Of a stretch of 64,000 nucleotides of DNA, positions 8,472-17,732 are shown one piece after another (position 1 is the stretch's first letter; each line of letters opens with the position of its first letter). This DNA comes from Thiosocius sp963753845 (GTDB lineage: Bacteria > Pseudomonadota > Gammaproteobacteria > Chromatiales > Chromatiaceae): the NCBI GenBank assembly GCA_963753845.1, contig CAVWEI010000004.1, positions 248,001 through 312,000 of the forward strand, read 5' to 3'. Below the pieces are notes generated by a model. The model worked only from the letters and a program-made list of their open reading frames with translations, had not been told where the DNA came from and ran no database searches. Made by a program: the position numbers and the translations under genes.

Positions 8472-8669
8472 ATCCGGTCACATATATGCCTTTTCGATTC
8501 GGGGCCATGCCCGTCCTGGGCAGCAGATTCGATAACAGCGTGCCGCTTTGCCCCGGAGATCGAGCGCGCGTGAGGGCCACACTGAACGGTATGGAAGAAA
8601 CAGCTTGGGTCGGTGGCGGGCAGTGACGACGAGGGGCTCAGGGATAGCAGGGTGCTTTGGAGCAGTACA

Positions 8670-9575
8670 CTAGACGAACAACTTGCTGCGGGCCGCCTCG
8701 GTAATGGCAGACACGGCCGGGTGCTTGATCCGACGCTCTGCAGAGATCAGGTAGTAGCGTTCCGTCAGTTCCTGCGTTTGGCCGATCGTTTTGACGCCGT
8801 ATTTGTCCAAAACGTCGCGTTCGACCGCGCTCGGCGAGGTAAAGACACCTGTTCCGCGTTCCCCGAAGGCCTTCATCAGGGCGCGGTCATCGAACTCCGC
8901 AACAATGCGCGGTGCGATGCCATTACGTTCGAACCAGGCCTCGAGGTCGCGCCGCAAGGTGCTGCCGCCGCTCGGCATCAGCATAGGTGCGCCGTCGAGA
9001 CTGGCAGGAAAATCCGCTGACAGCTTCTTGGCTTGCCCGGGAGTGGCAAAGAAACTGATGCCTGACTCGCCCAGGACGTGATTGTAGGCGCGGATGTTGA
9101 GCGTGGGGTTGATCGGGCTGTCGGCCAGCACCACGTCGAGTTTATGCACTGAAAGGTCGGCGAGAAGGTCGACCAGCGGTGCCTCGTGGCAGATGAGGCG
9201 CACCGACTCCTCCAGATGCAGCACGGGTTCGAGGACGCGGTAGGCCAGAAGCTTGGGCACGACCATGGCTATACCGACTTTCAGCGTGAGTGTGGCCCCG
9301 GGCGTGTGCCCTGCCAACACATCCTGAAGCTCGGTGCCCAGCCGAAACATCTCGTCGGCGTAAGAGAAGACCAAGCGACCCATTTCTGTCAGGACGAGAT
9401 TGCGGCCATCCTTTTCGAACAGCTTACCCCCTACCTGCTGCTCGAGGTCGCGCAGCTGCCCGCTGATCGTCTGCGGTGTCAGGAACAGCGTTTCAGCCGC
9501 TTTCGTGATCGAACCGTGACTCGCAACCGACCAGAAGTAGCGCAGGTGTTTGAGGTTGAGCTTGAGGTTGGCCAT
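8670..9575 (-). CDS. nhaR: Transcriptional activator NhaR (LysR family)
   Basis: 301-residue LysR-type regulator that follows E. coli NhaR closely across its length: LKHLRYFWSVASHGSITKAA, LTPQTISGQLRDLEQQ, a hydrophobic HKLDVVLADSPINPT stretch and EFDDRALMKAFGE. NhaR senses Na+ and activates nhaA sodium/proton antiporter transcription. Here it lies downstream of a complete Mrp-type cation/proton antiporter operon on the same strand, so it likely controls that operon instead of nhaA. It is 78 bp after the usp gene and could be read from the same long transcript. Confidence 0.9.
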   Translation of the reverse strand: MANLKLNLKHLRYFWSVASHGSITKAAETLFLTPQTISGQLRDLEQQVGGKLFEKDGRNLVLTEMGRLVFSYADEMFRLGTELQDVLAGHTPGATLTLKVGIAMVVPKLLAYRVLEPVLHLEESVRLICHEAPLVDLLADLSVHKLDVVLADSPINPTLNIRAYNHVLGESGISFFATPGQAKKLSADFPASLDGAPMLMPSGGSTLRRDLEAWFERNGIAPRIVAEFDDRALMKAFGERGTGVFTSPSAVERDVLDKYGVKTIGQTQELTERYYLISAERRIKHPAVSAITEAARSKLFV

Positions 9576-9652
9576 CTCGTGATCTTCCGCGACCCGTAGG
9601 TGTGGTTGTCGTGACGCGCAGTCTCTACATGCCCCAGACAGTTTCTATTGGA

Positions 9653-10597
9653 CTATGCCATCTGCGCCGTGGCAACCGGGGACACGAAGTCTGTGGGTTT
9701 TACCGCAAGGACGGAAGCCCTCGTATTCTGCAGTACCTCTTCCGCCGTGTTGCCGATAAAAAAGCCGGGGATGCCTGTTCGGCCGACCGTACCCATCACG
9801 ATGAGGTCGACATCAAGTTCGACGCTTAGCGAATGAATTGTGGTCGCGGGGTTGCCTTTCAGCAGGTGAACATCCGGGTGCTTCGTACTCAGCCTGTAAG
9901 TTTCCAGCAACGTGTCCAAGGCGTCTGAATGGCACTGCCGGGTCTGCTCGATCTGTTGCTCGAGCTGCTTTTCCGAAATGCGACCGAGTCCACTGCGAAG
10001 CATGGATTCACCGTACACCCGCCAGGCGTGGACGACGGCCAGTCCCGCTGATTCGCGTTCTGCCAGCGATGTGGCGAGGTCCATTATCAGCCGTGCACAT
10101 CCCTTGCTTTCCTCATCCACCGGGTCGACCGCCGCCAGGATCCGGCGATAGGGGAGCGCCTCTGTGGACCGATCGATCCAGACCGGACAGGGGCACTTCC
10201 TCATCAGGTGCATGTCGGTGCTGCCCAGTAGATGCTCCGAAATGCCCTCTGAACGCCGGCACGTCTTGATAACGAGGTCGTATCGACCGGTCAGCACGCT
10301 CCTGACCACCTCGAGGAAGGGCGTTCCGGTTAACACCTGCGTGTAGATGACGGTGTCCGGCTCATTGAAAGGCCTCACCATCTCTTCCAACGCCTGGCGA
10401 CGATGTTCCCTGAGGATCTCGTTGAGGTCACTGCCGAAGGTGGTCAGGATCTGTGGTGAGGTTTCCTGCTGCTCGATGACGTCCGTGACAGTCAGGCGTG
10501 CGTCGTTTGCGTTGGCCAATGCCACGGCCCGCTCCAGAGCGGGACCTGGCTCATAATCACCATCAGCGAAGTAGAGGATGTTTTTGAAACGTTTCAT
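9653..10597 (-). CDS. Tandem universal stress protein (UspE-like)
   Basis: 314 residues comprising two Usp domains (about 1-145 and 150-305). The second has the nucleotide-binding loop GTVGRTGIPGFFIGNTAE, the GxxGxxG(S/T) form of ATP-binding Usp proteins. The first lacks a clear copy. It starts 20 bases after the last Mrp gene, so it belongs to the antiporter operon; Usp genes next to cation transporters often modulate them. Start ATG at 10597 is preceded by a GGAGGAG-type site. Confidence 0.88.
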   Translation of the reverse strand: MKRFKNILYFADGDYEPGPALERAVALANANDARLTVTDVIEQQETSPQILTTFGSDLNEILREHRRQALEEMVRPFNEPDTVIYTQVLTGTPFLEVVRSVLTGRYDLVIKTCRRSEGISEHLLGSTDMHLMRKCPCPVWIDRSTEALPYRRILAAVDPVDEESKGCARLIMDLATSLAERESAGLAVVHAWRVYGESMLRSGLGRISEKQLEQQIEQTRQCHSDALDTLLETYRLSTKHPDVHLLKGNPATTIHSLSVELDVDLIVMGTVGRTGIPGFFIGNTAEEVLQNTRASVLAVKPTDFVSPVATAQMA

Positions 10598-10616
10598 ATT
10601 TCTCCTCCTGCCCGGC

Positions 10617-12218
10617 TCAGCCGGACAGCAATATGGTTGCCAGGATGGGTACGCAAAACATCAGCCAGAACAGTGCGCCCAGCGCGCGGACCGGCGCCGG
10701 GACAGAGCCAGCCGAGACGAGAACACGGGGCGATAGCCTGAGGTCCTGCACCCTGAGCTTTCCGGACCAGAGCTGCCGGGAGGCGCGAAACAGATAAAGT
10801 AGATCGCCCGGGGGCACGAGGGGGAGCTGCAGCATGATCCGGCCTCGGCCGCCTGCCATGGCTATCGCGAGCACCACGCTCGCAGCGAGCATGCCCAGTC
10901 CCGCGTGAGACAGGGGCATCGGCAGTTGCAGTAGCGGCAACAGGATCGCCGACGCCGCCAGAACCAGCCAGACCAATGACGCCTTGTCAGGGGGCGTGAC
11001 TGCGGCTGCGGGCCGCTGCTTCAGCAACCAGATGAACCGTGCCATCAGCAGCAGGGTGCCCAATGCAGAGAAACCGAACAGCAGCGTCAGATTGAAACCG
11101 GCGCTGGCGGTCGCCTCGTCAAGCATCAGCTTGGCACCGGCGCCGGAGGTGAAAGGTATACCGATCATGGCCAGGGCAAGGATGCCGGTCACGGCAACGA
11201 GCCAGGTACTGCCGCCGCGGCGTTCCCACTCGCCCATGCCGAGAAACAGTGAGCCCTTGAGCATCAGATGGTGCATCGCGAAGACTGCCAATGCGGTCAT
11301 GATCGCAGGGGATGCTGCTGCGTTTGCCAGTGCCGTGCCGAAAACGGATGTAACCAGTCCCATCTTGGCGATGCTGGAATAGGCCAGCACCGTGCGGGGG
11401 TCGCGCTGCACCAGCCCCGCCAGTACCCCGAGGCAGGTGCCGGCCGCCCCGACCGCGATCAGTAACTCGCCCCAGCCGACGGTTGACGCTTCAACCGCGG
11501 GCACGAAGCGCAGCCAGCCGAGCAGTCCCGCGCTGATCATGGGGCCGCTGAGCACCGAGGCGGCGGCGGCCGGTGCGGCCGTGTAGGCCAGGGGCAGCCA
11601 GAGGTGCAGGCCCGGCAGTGCCAGTTTGATGCCGAATCCGAACAGTAGCAGCGCGACAGCCGTATTCGGCATCGATCCGGGGTCCAGATCGCTGAAGCTC
11701 AGTGACGCCATCTCCCCGGCAAGCAACGCGATCGCCGCGAACAGCGCCATCTCTCCGACCAGCGTCCATGCCAGGTAGACCCGTGCGGCGCGCCGTGCGT
11801 GCTGTGAGCGCCGGTCTGCAATAAGCCCGGTCGCGGCCAGACCCATGAGTGCAAAGCCAACATAGAAGGTGACTATGTCGGCGGCCAGGATCAGCAATAG
11901 GTTGCCCGCGCAGGCCAACAGGAAAAAGGCGCTGAAACGCGCGAGCGCCCGGCTCATGGTCAAGGCGGCGTAGGTCCCTGCGGATGACCACATCAGGCTG
12001 CTGAAAAGCAGAAACCACGAACCGGTTTCGTCGAGATGCAGCGTCATGCCCAGCAGCACCCATGATATGTTCACGCCTGTGCCGACAGGAACCAATATTG
12101 CGGCCAAAAGGGCGGGCAGTGCGCTGAGCGCCATCGCCATGCCGGAGAATCGACCGAACACTAAAGGCAGCATCATCAGGGGTGCCAGCCACGCGATGAT
12201 AAGCAACTGGTGGCTCAT
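10617..12218 (-). CDS. Mrp-type antiporter subunit, NuoL/M/N-like (third copy)
   Basis: 533-residue polytopic membrane protein (about 14 helices) of the proton-pumping NADH dehydrogenase/Mrp family. Family landmarks are the lysine-bearing helix (GIKLALPGLHLWLPLAY), SVLSGPMISAGL and the broken-helix region near LAYSSIAKMGL. It is less conserved than the other two copies and has a hydrophilic tail near residues 460-510. Start overlaps the previous gene by four bases. In an operon with no full-length MrpA, this or a sister copy may stand in for the MrpA antiporter-like module. Confidence 0.82.
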   Translation of the reverse strand: MSHQLLIIAWLAPLMMLPLVFGRFSGMAMALSALPALLAAILVPVGTGVNISWVLLGMTLHLDETGSWFLLFSSLMWSSAGTYAALTMSRALARFSAFFLLACAGNLLLILAADIVTFYVGFALMGLAATGLIADRRSQHARRAARVYLAWTLVGEMALFAAIALLAGEMASLSFSDLDPGSMPNTAVALLLFGFGIKLALPGLHLWLPLAYTAAPAAAASVLSGPMISAGLLGWLRFVPAVEASTVGWGELLIAVGAAGTCLGVLAGLVQRDPRTVLAYSSIAKMGLVTSVFGTALANAAASPAIMTALAVFAMHHLMLKGSLFLGMGEWERRGGSTWLVAVTGILALAMIGIPFTSGAGAKLMLDEATASAGFNLTLLFGFSALGTLLLMARFIWLLKQRPAAAVTPPDKASLVWLVLAASAILLPLLQLPMPLSHAGLGMLAASVVLAIAMAGGRGRIMLQLPLVPPGDLLYLFRASRQLWSGKLRVQDLRLSPRVLVSAGSVPAPVRALGALFWLMFCVPILATILLSG

Positions 12219-13717
12219 TCCCGGTACTCCCGTACAGCGATGATCTCAGCCCACTCAAGCGGGCTGTAGGGTGCCGCCGCAAACAGACCGGCAGCGAGGG
12301 CCAGAGCGGCGGTGGCCACCGGCGGCCAGAGCAGGAAGGCATGCGTCTCAAGGGAGCCCTTGCGCGGCGACATGGCAGCTGAACCGGGTTCGGCGTCACG
12401 GAACCAGGCGCGATACAGGATCGGCAGGAAATACGCCGCGTTCAGAAGACTGCTGGCGATCAACACCGGCATTATCCAGGCCGCGGCACCCGCCTCGATG
12501 GCGCCCACGCCCAGGAACCACTTGCTGACGAAGCCGGCCACAGGAGGTATGCCGATCATGCCGAGGGCGCCAATGGTGAAGGCCAGCGTCGTTCCCGGCA
12601 TGCGCCGACCGACACCATTCATCTCGCTTACCTTGTGGATACCCAGGGTCTCCGCGTAGTTGCCTGCGGCAAAAAATAGGGTGATCTTCATGAGGCCCTG
12701 ATGGACCAGATGGACCAGGCCGCCAATGGTGGCCACAGGGCCGACGATCGCCGTACCCAGTGCGATGTACGAGACCTGGCTGATCGTGGAGTAGGCAAGG
12801 CGCTTCTTCAAATGGTCCTGCGACAAGGCCCGCACCGAGCCGTAGATGATGGTGACGGCGGCCACCACCCCCAGGGGTAGGAGCAGGTTGAGTGAGTCGG
12901 CGAACTCCACACCATATACGTCGTAGACGATGCGCACGATCCCGAAGGCGCCGGCTTTGACGACCGCCACGGCATGCAGGAGTGCGCTGACCGGTGCGGG
13001 TGCGACCATCGCCTGGGGCAGCCAGCCATGTAGCGGCACCAGCGCTGCCTTTACACCCAGACCGGTGATCAGCAACAGGAAGATCCAGCTCAACGCAGCC
13101 GGATCGAGTCCCTCAATATCGCCCAGGATGCCGCCCTGGGAGAAGTCCAGCGGCCCGGCGATCGTTTGCAGCCAGATCGCCCCGACCAGCAGGAGCATGC
13201 CACCACCGAGCGTGTAGCTGAGATAGATACGCGCACCGCGAACCGCCTCGGGTGTGCCCTTGTGAGCCACCAGCGGATATGTGGCCAGCGTTAGCATTTC
13301 GTAAAAGATCACGAACGTGAACAGGTTTCCGGCCAGCGCCAGGCCGACGGTTGCAGTCACGCACAGGCTGAAGAAACCGAAGAAACGACTGCGGTGAGGC
13401 GTATTCTCGAGGTACCCGATGGCATAGACGGTGGTCACCAGCCAGAGCAGTGTCGACAGGGTAACGAACAGCACGGACAACTCGTCGGCATGCAACACCA
13501 GGTCGAGTCCGGGTGCGAGGGTCCAGCGGGTCTCGAACACGCGCTCGTGGAACACGCCCCAGATCATCAGACCAACGAGAAGCAGCTTCACCATGGCGCC
13601 GACGAGGTTGAGTGTCGTGCGGAACCTGTGTTGCTCTTCGCGAAGCAGGAATATCACCAGTCCGGGCAGCAGCGAGCTGAGCACGATCAATGCCGGTAGC
13701 CAGAATTCCATGTTCAT
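12215..13717 (-). CDS. Mrp-type antiporter subunit D-like (second NuoM/N-like copy)
   Basis: 500-residue membrane protein with MrpD/NuoN features: FYEMLTLATYPLVAHKG with the key glutamate, the GLGVKAALVPLHGWLPQAMVAPAPVSALLHAVAVVK stretch (read in parts) containing the conserved lysine and histidines, and LAYSTISQVSYI. ATG 13717 overlaps the stop of the preceding gene as TGATG; a longer in-frame start at 13987 would lie wholly inside that gene and is rejected. Expected to form one of the ion-translocating channels of the antiporter. Confidence 0.88.
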   Translation of the reverse strand: MNMEFWLPALIVLSSLLPGLVIFLLREEQHRFRTTLNLVGAMVKLLLVGLMIWGVFHERVFETRWTLAPGLDLVLHADELSVLFVTLSTLLWLVTTVYAIGYLENTPHRSRFFGFFSLCVTATVGLALAGNLFTFVIFYEMLTLATYPLVAHKGTPEAVRGARIYLSYTLGGGMLLLVGAIWLQTIAGPLDFSQGGILGDIEGLDPAALSWIFLLLITGLGVKAALVPLHGWLPQAMVAPAPVSALLHAVAVVKAGAFGIVRIVYDVYGVEFADSLNLLLPLGVVAAVTIIYGSVRALSQDHLKKRLAYSTISQVSYIALGTAIVGPVATIGGLVHLVHQGLMKITLFFAAGNYAETLGIHKVSEMNGVGRRMPGTTLAFTIGALGMIGIPPVAGFVSKWFLGVGAIEAGAAAWIMPVLIASSLLNAAYFLPILYRAWFRDAEPGSAAMSPRKGSLETHAFLLWPPVATAALALAAGLFAAAPYSPLEWAEIIAVREYRE

Positions 13718-15171
13718 CACGATCCCCCCGGCGACAGTGCCGTGGGGGCGACGAACTGCCATACCTCGGCGGCACCGAGACCCAGAACCGCGGTCGCCAC
13801 ACTGGCCAGCAACAGGGCCGGGAGTTCCTCGCGGCCATCTGACAGCACCTTCCTGGCACCTTCCCCGGGTCCGAAGGCGTAGCCGAGGACGCGGAACACG
13901 TAGGCCGCGGCGATCAGCGATCCGACTGCCACCACCGGCACCCACAGCCACTGGCCGACGGCAATCGCCGACGAGAGCAGCTGCCACTTGGCGAGAAATG
14001 CGCCGCTGGGTGGCAGGCCGATCAGCGCGATGCCCGCCAATGCGACGGTGAAAGTTGTGACCGGCAGCGCGCGTGCGGTGCCTCCCAACTCTTCTATCCG
14101 GTCGTGTCCGGCGCGTTGCTGAATCACCCCGGCGGCGAGGAACAGCGCGCTCTTCGCAAACCCGTGTGTCAGCGCCATCAGCACCAGACCGCCGAATGCT
14201 GTTTCACGCGCCGCACCGGCGGGCAGCGCCATCAGCAACGGAAAGAAGATGAACAGATAACCGAGCTGAGCGACTGTCGAATAGGCTGCGAGGAGCTTCA
14301 GGCGCTGCGCACGCAAGGCCTGCCAGGAGCCCCAAAGCACAGCCGCTGCGCCGAGCAGCCCGAGCAGCCAGGCGAGATCAGGCGAAACAGCCGGTGCAAA
14401 CAGGTCCAGCCAAAGCCGGATCATCAGGTACACGGCAGCCTTTACCACCAGTGCCGACAGGGCCGCACTGACGGGCGCCGGCGCGTTGGCATGCGCAGGG
14501 GGCAGCCAGAAATGCAGCGGAAACAGCGCGGACTTGAGTAGCAGTCCTGCGGTCATCAGGCCCAGCGCAAGCCAGGTCGCCGGTTCCGGTCCGATCACCC
14601 GGGCGAGGAACAGCATGTCCAACGAGCCATAGCGGGCATAGATCAAGGCCACGCCGGCGAGGAAGGCCAGGGACCCGATCAGGCCCACTGTCAGATAGCG
14701 TAGCGCCGCCGCGACGGCTGCTCGTCCACCGCCCAGCGCGGCCAGTGCGACGGCACTGAGGCCGAGCAGTTCGAGTGTCACATAGAGATTGAAAAGATCA
14801 GCCGATAGCAGCATCGCATGCAGTGCGGAAAGCAGCAGGAGCCAGAGCGGCCAGAATCTTGCCTGCTGGTCCTTGTCGGTGAAATAACCGGTTGCGTACC
14901 ATCCCGACGCGAGGGCGACCAGGGTGCTCATCACGAGCAATGCCGCGGACAAGGGATCGGCTCGCAGCGCGATACCCAGACCGGGGTCCCAGCCCCCGAG
15001 CGCGTGGATCAGGGTACCGCTCTCGGCCACCTGCCAAGCCATTCCGATGGCAACGAGGAACGTGGCGATGCCGGCCAAAACGCCGATCCAGGCGCTGCGC
15101 GCAGGCATCACGACGGCCAGCAGTGCTGCGGCCAGTGGAAGCACAACCATCCAGACGGGCAGGCTATTCAT
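13717..15171 (-). CDS. Mrp-type antiporter subunit D-like (first NuoM/N-like copy)
   Basis: 484-residue polytopic membrane protein of the MrpD/NuoM/N family, about 14 helices. Landmarks are LYVTLELLGLSAVALAALGG with a conserved glutamate, LLLKSALFPLHFWLPPAHA with the conserved lysine, ALSALVVKAAVYLMIRL, and LAAYSTVAQLGYLFIF. The start overlaps the MrpC-like gene by eight bases. It follows mrpC directly, the normal place for mrpD. Confidence 0.88.
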   Translation of the reverse strand: MNSLPVWMVVLPLAAALLAVVMPARSAWIGVLAGIATFLVAIGMAWQVAESGTLIHALGGWDPGLGIALRADPLSAALLVMSTLVALASGWYATGYFTDKDQQARFWPLWLLLLSALHAMLLSADLFNLYVTLELLGLSAVALAALGGGRAAVAAALRYLTVGLIGSLAFLAGVALIYARYGSLDMLFLARVIGPEPATWLALGLMTAGLLLKSALFPLHFWLPPAHANAPAPVSAALSALVVKAAVYLMIRLWLDLFAPAVSPDLAWLLGLLGAAAVLWGSWQALRAQRLKLLAAYSTVAQLGYLFIFFPLLMALPAGAARETAFGGLVLMALTHGFAKSALFLAAGVIQQRAGHDRIEELGGTARALPVTTFTVALAGIALIGLPPSGAFLAKWQLLSSAIAVGQWLWVPVVAVGSLIAAAYVFRVLGYAFGPGEGARKVLSDGREELPALLLASVATAVLGLGAAEVWQFVAPTALSPGGS

Positions 15172-15451
15172 GGTCTGCTTCCCTCAGACGGCGACCGAGC
15201 GCCAGCGCCAGCGCAGTGGCACTTACCGCGACCACGATGCCGGTCAGCACGAGTGCATGCGGCAGGGCGTCAGGTGGCACGCCCGGCCCCTGGTAGGCGA
15301 TCGCGATCAGCAGCAGGAACACACCGGCGCCACAGACATTGATCGAAAGCACACGGCCCAGCAGCGATCGCCGCAGCAGGGCGCCGCGCAGACCCAGGGC
15401 GAACAGGCCGACGCCGACCAGGGCGTAGAGGGTTTCGGTGAACGGCATCAT
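15164..15451 (-). CDS. mrpC: Mrp antiporter subunit C (NuoK-like)
   Basis: 95-residue protein with three transmembrane helices, the NuoK/MrpC topology. VGVGLFALGLRGALLRRSLL, LSINVCGAGVFLLLIAIAY and LTGIVVAVSATALALALGRRL are the three segments. It overlaps both neighbours by a few bases and sits between the MrpA/B fusion and the first MrpD copy, the usual order. A conserved acidic residue expected in helix 2 of MrpC is not obvious here. Confidence 0.82.
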   Translation of the reverse strand: MMPFTETLYALVGVGLFALGLRGALLRRSLLGRVLSINVCGAGVFLLLIAIAYQGPGVPPDALPHALVLTGIVVAVSATALALALGRRLREADHE

Positions 15452-16419
15452 CTGCGCTCCGGGGTCCTGGTGACAGCTGATTTGACTACTTCAGATTCCC
15501 AGTCGGCCGGTCGGCCGCCGATGTAGGCCAGGGCCAGGGTGGCGGCGATCGCAACCATCGCCGCAGTCTCGATGAACAGGATCAACATCCCGGACCATGC
15601 CTGCGGGTATTCGAGAAAGGCCTTGCCGCCGACCATGGTAAAGATGCCTACCAGCAGGAATGCCGCGATGCCCGATGCGAGCACGCTGCGCAGTACGCCG
15701 GGTTTGGGGAGGCCGCCTCCGGCGCGCCCGCCGAGACGCAGCATGACCGCCGCGGCCGCGAGCATCGCACCGGCCTGGAATGCACCGCCCGGAGCATGGG
15801 CACCGGCCCACAGCAGATAACCGGCGGTCAGTATCAGCAGTGGCACCAGCCAGCGTACCAGTCCGCCGAAAAGCGCGCCGGCGGCCCGGTACGGGGGGCG
15901 TGCCGGTCCCAGCGCGGTGATGCCCAGCACGGCCGCGAGCAGTACGGCGAGTTCCAGCAGGGTGTCATAGGCGCGGAAATTCAAAAGCACCGCAGTCACC
16001 GGGTTGCTGACGCCGGTGCCCGGCAGCTCTTCCATGATTCGGTCGGCCATGCGTGCCGAATCGGCGCTGTCAAGCGTTTGCCAAAGCACCCAGGCGAACA
16101 CGGCGGTGAGCGCAATGCAGAGTGCGCTGATCAGCGTGGCGAACGGGCCTTGTATCAGGTCGGATCCGGTCGCAGTTTCCGGTTCATCGCGCAGCGCGGA
16201 CAACAGCAGCGCGCCAGAGAGGCCCGCCCCGATCGCTGCTTCGGCCAGCGCCAGATCGGGCGCCCCGAGGCGTGCCCAGACAATCGCCAGCAGCAAGCCG
16301 AAGGCAATGAAGAAAACAACACTGCGTCTCAGGTCCCGGCTGGAAACAGCAGCCCAGCCCAGCGCCAGTGCAAGCACGGCGAGGAGGACATCGAGTAGTT
16401 GCAATAGCAGTGCGTCCAT
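15448..16419 (-). CDS. mrpB: Fused MrpA C-terminal (DUF4040) and MrpB subunit
   Basis: 323-residue membrane protein. The first 90 residues form the DUF4040 module normally found at the C-terminus of MrpA (FFIAFGLLLAIVWARLGAPD, then LALAEAAIGAGLSGALLLSA). The rest is the MnhB module (LLNFRAYDTLLELAVLLAAV, then AHAPGGAFQAGAMLAAAAV). ATG 16419 overlaps the mrpG stop as TGATG; the longer in-frame start at 16557 would overlap most of mrpG and is rejected. The large NuoL-like half of MrpA is missing from this polypeptide and from the operon. Confidence 0.88.
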   Translation of the reverse strand: MDALLLQLLDVLLAVLALALGWAAVSSRDLRRSVVFFIAFGLLLAIVWARLGAPDLALAEAAIGAGLSGALLLSALRDEPETATGSDLIQGPFATLISALCIALTAVFAWVLWQTLDSADSARMADRIMEELPGTGVSNPVTAVLLNFRAYDTLLELAVLLAAVLGITALGPARPPYRAAGALFGGLVRWLVPLLILTAGYLLWAGAHAPGGAFQAGAMLAAAAVMLRLGGRAGGGLPKPGVLRSVLASGIAAFLLVGIFTMVGGKAFLEYPQAWSGMLILFIETAAMVAIAATLALAYIGGRPADWESEVVKSAVTRTPERR

Positions 16420-16700
16420 CACTCGATGTCCTGCCGCAGGGTGTGCTGCGCCATCATATGGGCCGCAGTGGCGCTGGCGGCCATCACCAGCAGCCAGACA
16501 ATAAACAGCTTCGCCGCGGTGGCAGCGCTTCCGTCGATCAGCGCTAGGCCGGCGCACAGCATACCGAGTCCGAGGTTATCGGCCTTGGTCAGCGCATGCA
16601 GGCGCGAGAACAGGTCAGGGAGCCGGAGGAGACCTATGCTCCCGGCCAGGAAGAACCCGATGCCCGCCATGATGAGTGCAAAACCCAGCATATCAATCAT
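16419..16700 (-). CDS. mrpG: Mrp antiporter subunit G
   Basis: 93 residues with three hydrophobic helices. The MrpG/MnhG signature is GSIGLLRLPDLFSRLHALTKADNLG at residues about 21-45, read in parts, followed by two helices. It is a required accessory subunit of Mrp cation/proton antiporters. It overlaps mrpF by eight bases and mrpB by three, so it is translationally coupled on both sides. Confidence 0.9.
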   Translation of the reverse strand: MIDMLGFALIMAGIGFFLAGSIGLLRLPDLFSRLHALTKADNLGLGMLCAGLALIDGSAATAAKLFIVWLLVMAASATAAHMMAQHTLRQDIE

Positions 16701-16962
16701 CGTTTTCTCCCCTGCGCGTCAGTGCCGCTACGGCGACCACTGCCAGCAGTGCGAGCACCAGTGCCACGTCTAACAGTGCCGATGCGCGGAACAGTGCCGC
16801 CATCAGCAGCAGCACTGCCACGCCGCCGGTGCCGAGCAGTTGCACGGAGAGCATCCGGTCCTGAAGACTGGGTCCGATGATGGTTCGCGCGAGCCCGATC
16901 AGCAGCGTGAGCAGCAGCAGGACAAGGGCGACAAGCAGCATGGAGGTGGCGTCGACCGTCAC
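16693..16962 (-). CDS. mrpF: Mrp antiporter subunit F
   Basis: 89-residue three-helix membrane protein. The family motif GPSLQDRMLSVQLLGTGGVA (residues 30-49) corresponds to the conserved GPxxxDRxxAxxxxG of MrpF. It overlaps mrpE by four bases and mrpG by eight. The order E-F-G ahead of B-C-D matches clusters that place the small subunits first. Confidence 0.9.
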   Translation of the reverse strand: MTVDATSMLLVALVLLLLTLLIGLARTIIGPSLQDRMLSVQLLGTGGVAVLLLMAALFRASALLDVALVLALLAVVAVAALTRRGENDD

Positions 16963-17456
16963 GATGGGGCCCCCGGCGCGAGAGTCCGTTCGCGATAGAC
17001 CCGGGCAACGGCAATTTCCAGACGCTCAAGTTCGGCCTGGGGATCCAGCGTGGAGTCCAGGAGGTGGATCCTGATCCGGTCGTCTTGCAGATCCGCCGCC
17101 AATGTTCCCGGCAGCAGGCACACGCAGTTGGTGAAGAAGACCCGCGCGCTCGAGTGCTCGAGGCTGGTACGGTACTGGATAAACCCGGGCCTGATGCGCA
17201 TGTTCGGTGCCAGGGTTCGGCGCGCGACATCGATGCCGCCGCGCAGCGATTCCCATATGAAAAGCGGAAGCAGGCGCAGCAGCCCGGACAGCGATATCGG
17301 ACTATGGCCACCCGCACCCAGAGACCAGGCTGCCCAGCCGGCGGCAATGACCGCCGGCACACCCACCAGCCAGGCTCCCGGTTCACTCCGCGTCAGCAGC
17401 CACCAAAGGGCTGCCAGCGCGACCGGGGTAACGAGGTAACGTGGATTCAGGCTCAC
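16959..17456 (-). CDS. mrpE: Mrp antiporter subunit E
   Basis: 165-residue protein beginning at a GTG (17456) with GAGG about nine bases upstream; this start gives the normal MrpE length. Two N-terminal helices are followed by a cytoplasmic domain containing the MrpE hallmarks GGIDVARRTLAPNMRIRPGF and FFTNCVCLLPGTLAADLQDD. A much longer in-frame extension to 17816 contains unlikely protein and would run through the upstream regulatory element, so it is rejected. MrpE is needed for full antiport activity. Confidence 0.88.
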   Translation of the reverse strand: MSLNPRYLVTPVALAALWWLLTRSEPGAWLVGVPAVIAAGWAAWSLGAGGHSPISLSGLLRLLPLFIWESLRGGIDVARRTLAPNMRIRPGFIQYRTSLEHSSARVFFTNCVCLLPGTLAADLQDDRIRIHLLDSTLDPQAELERLEIAVARVYRERTLAPGAPS

Positions 17457-17464
17457 CAGAGGCC

Positions 17465-17653
17465 TCAGCCTGCCGTCCGGTGCGGGTGTCGCGGCGGGGT
17501 CAGCTTTGCCGGCACCGTGGAGGGCTGGCAGTACGCCTGGAAGATTCCCCGCGTGGCAAGGACCACCGCAATCGCGAGAATCCCAAGTTTCATGACCCCT
17601 AATGTCGCGGGAACGCTCAGTATCAAAAGGTCGGCAATATTCATCGTGTTCAT
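17465..17653 (-). CDS. Small membrane protein leading the Mrp operon
   Basis: 62 residues with one clear transmembrane stretch (ADLLILSVPATLGVMKLGIL, continuing into AIAVVLATRGIF) and a basic, proline-rich C-terminal tail. It ends eight bases before the mrpE GTG start and begins about 80 bp downstream of copy 2 of the TCGA element. I do not recognise a family. Its fixed position as first gene suggests a small accessory or regulatory subunit of the antiporter. Confidence 0.55.
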   Translation of the reverse strand: MNTMNIADLLILSVPATLGVMKLGILAIAVVLATRGIFQAYCQPSTVPAKLTPPRHPHRTAG

Positions 17654-17732
17654 CCTCGTTCGATCTGTGGTGAGGCGTCTGCCGGGGACTGCCCGCGACG
17701 CGTATGTTAACGATGAACGATGGCCGATAATA

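Noticed and set aside
13717..13987. N-terminal extension of the second MrpD-like subunit
   Set aside because: It lies inside the first MrpD-like gene and encodes arginine-rich text unlike a membrane protein; TGATG coupling at 13717 is the natural start.
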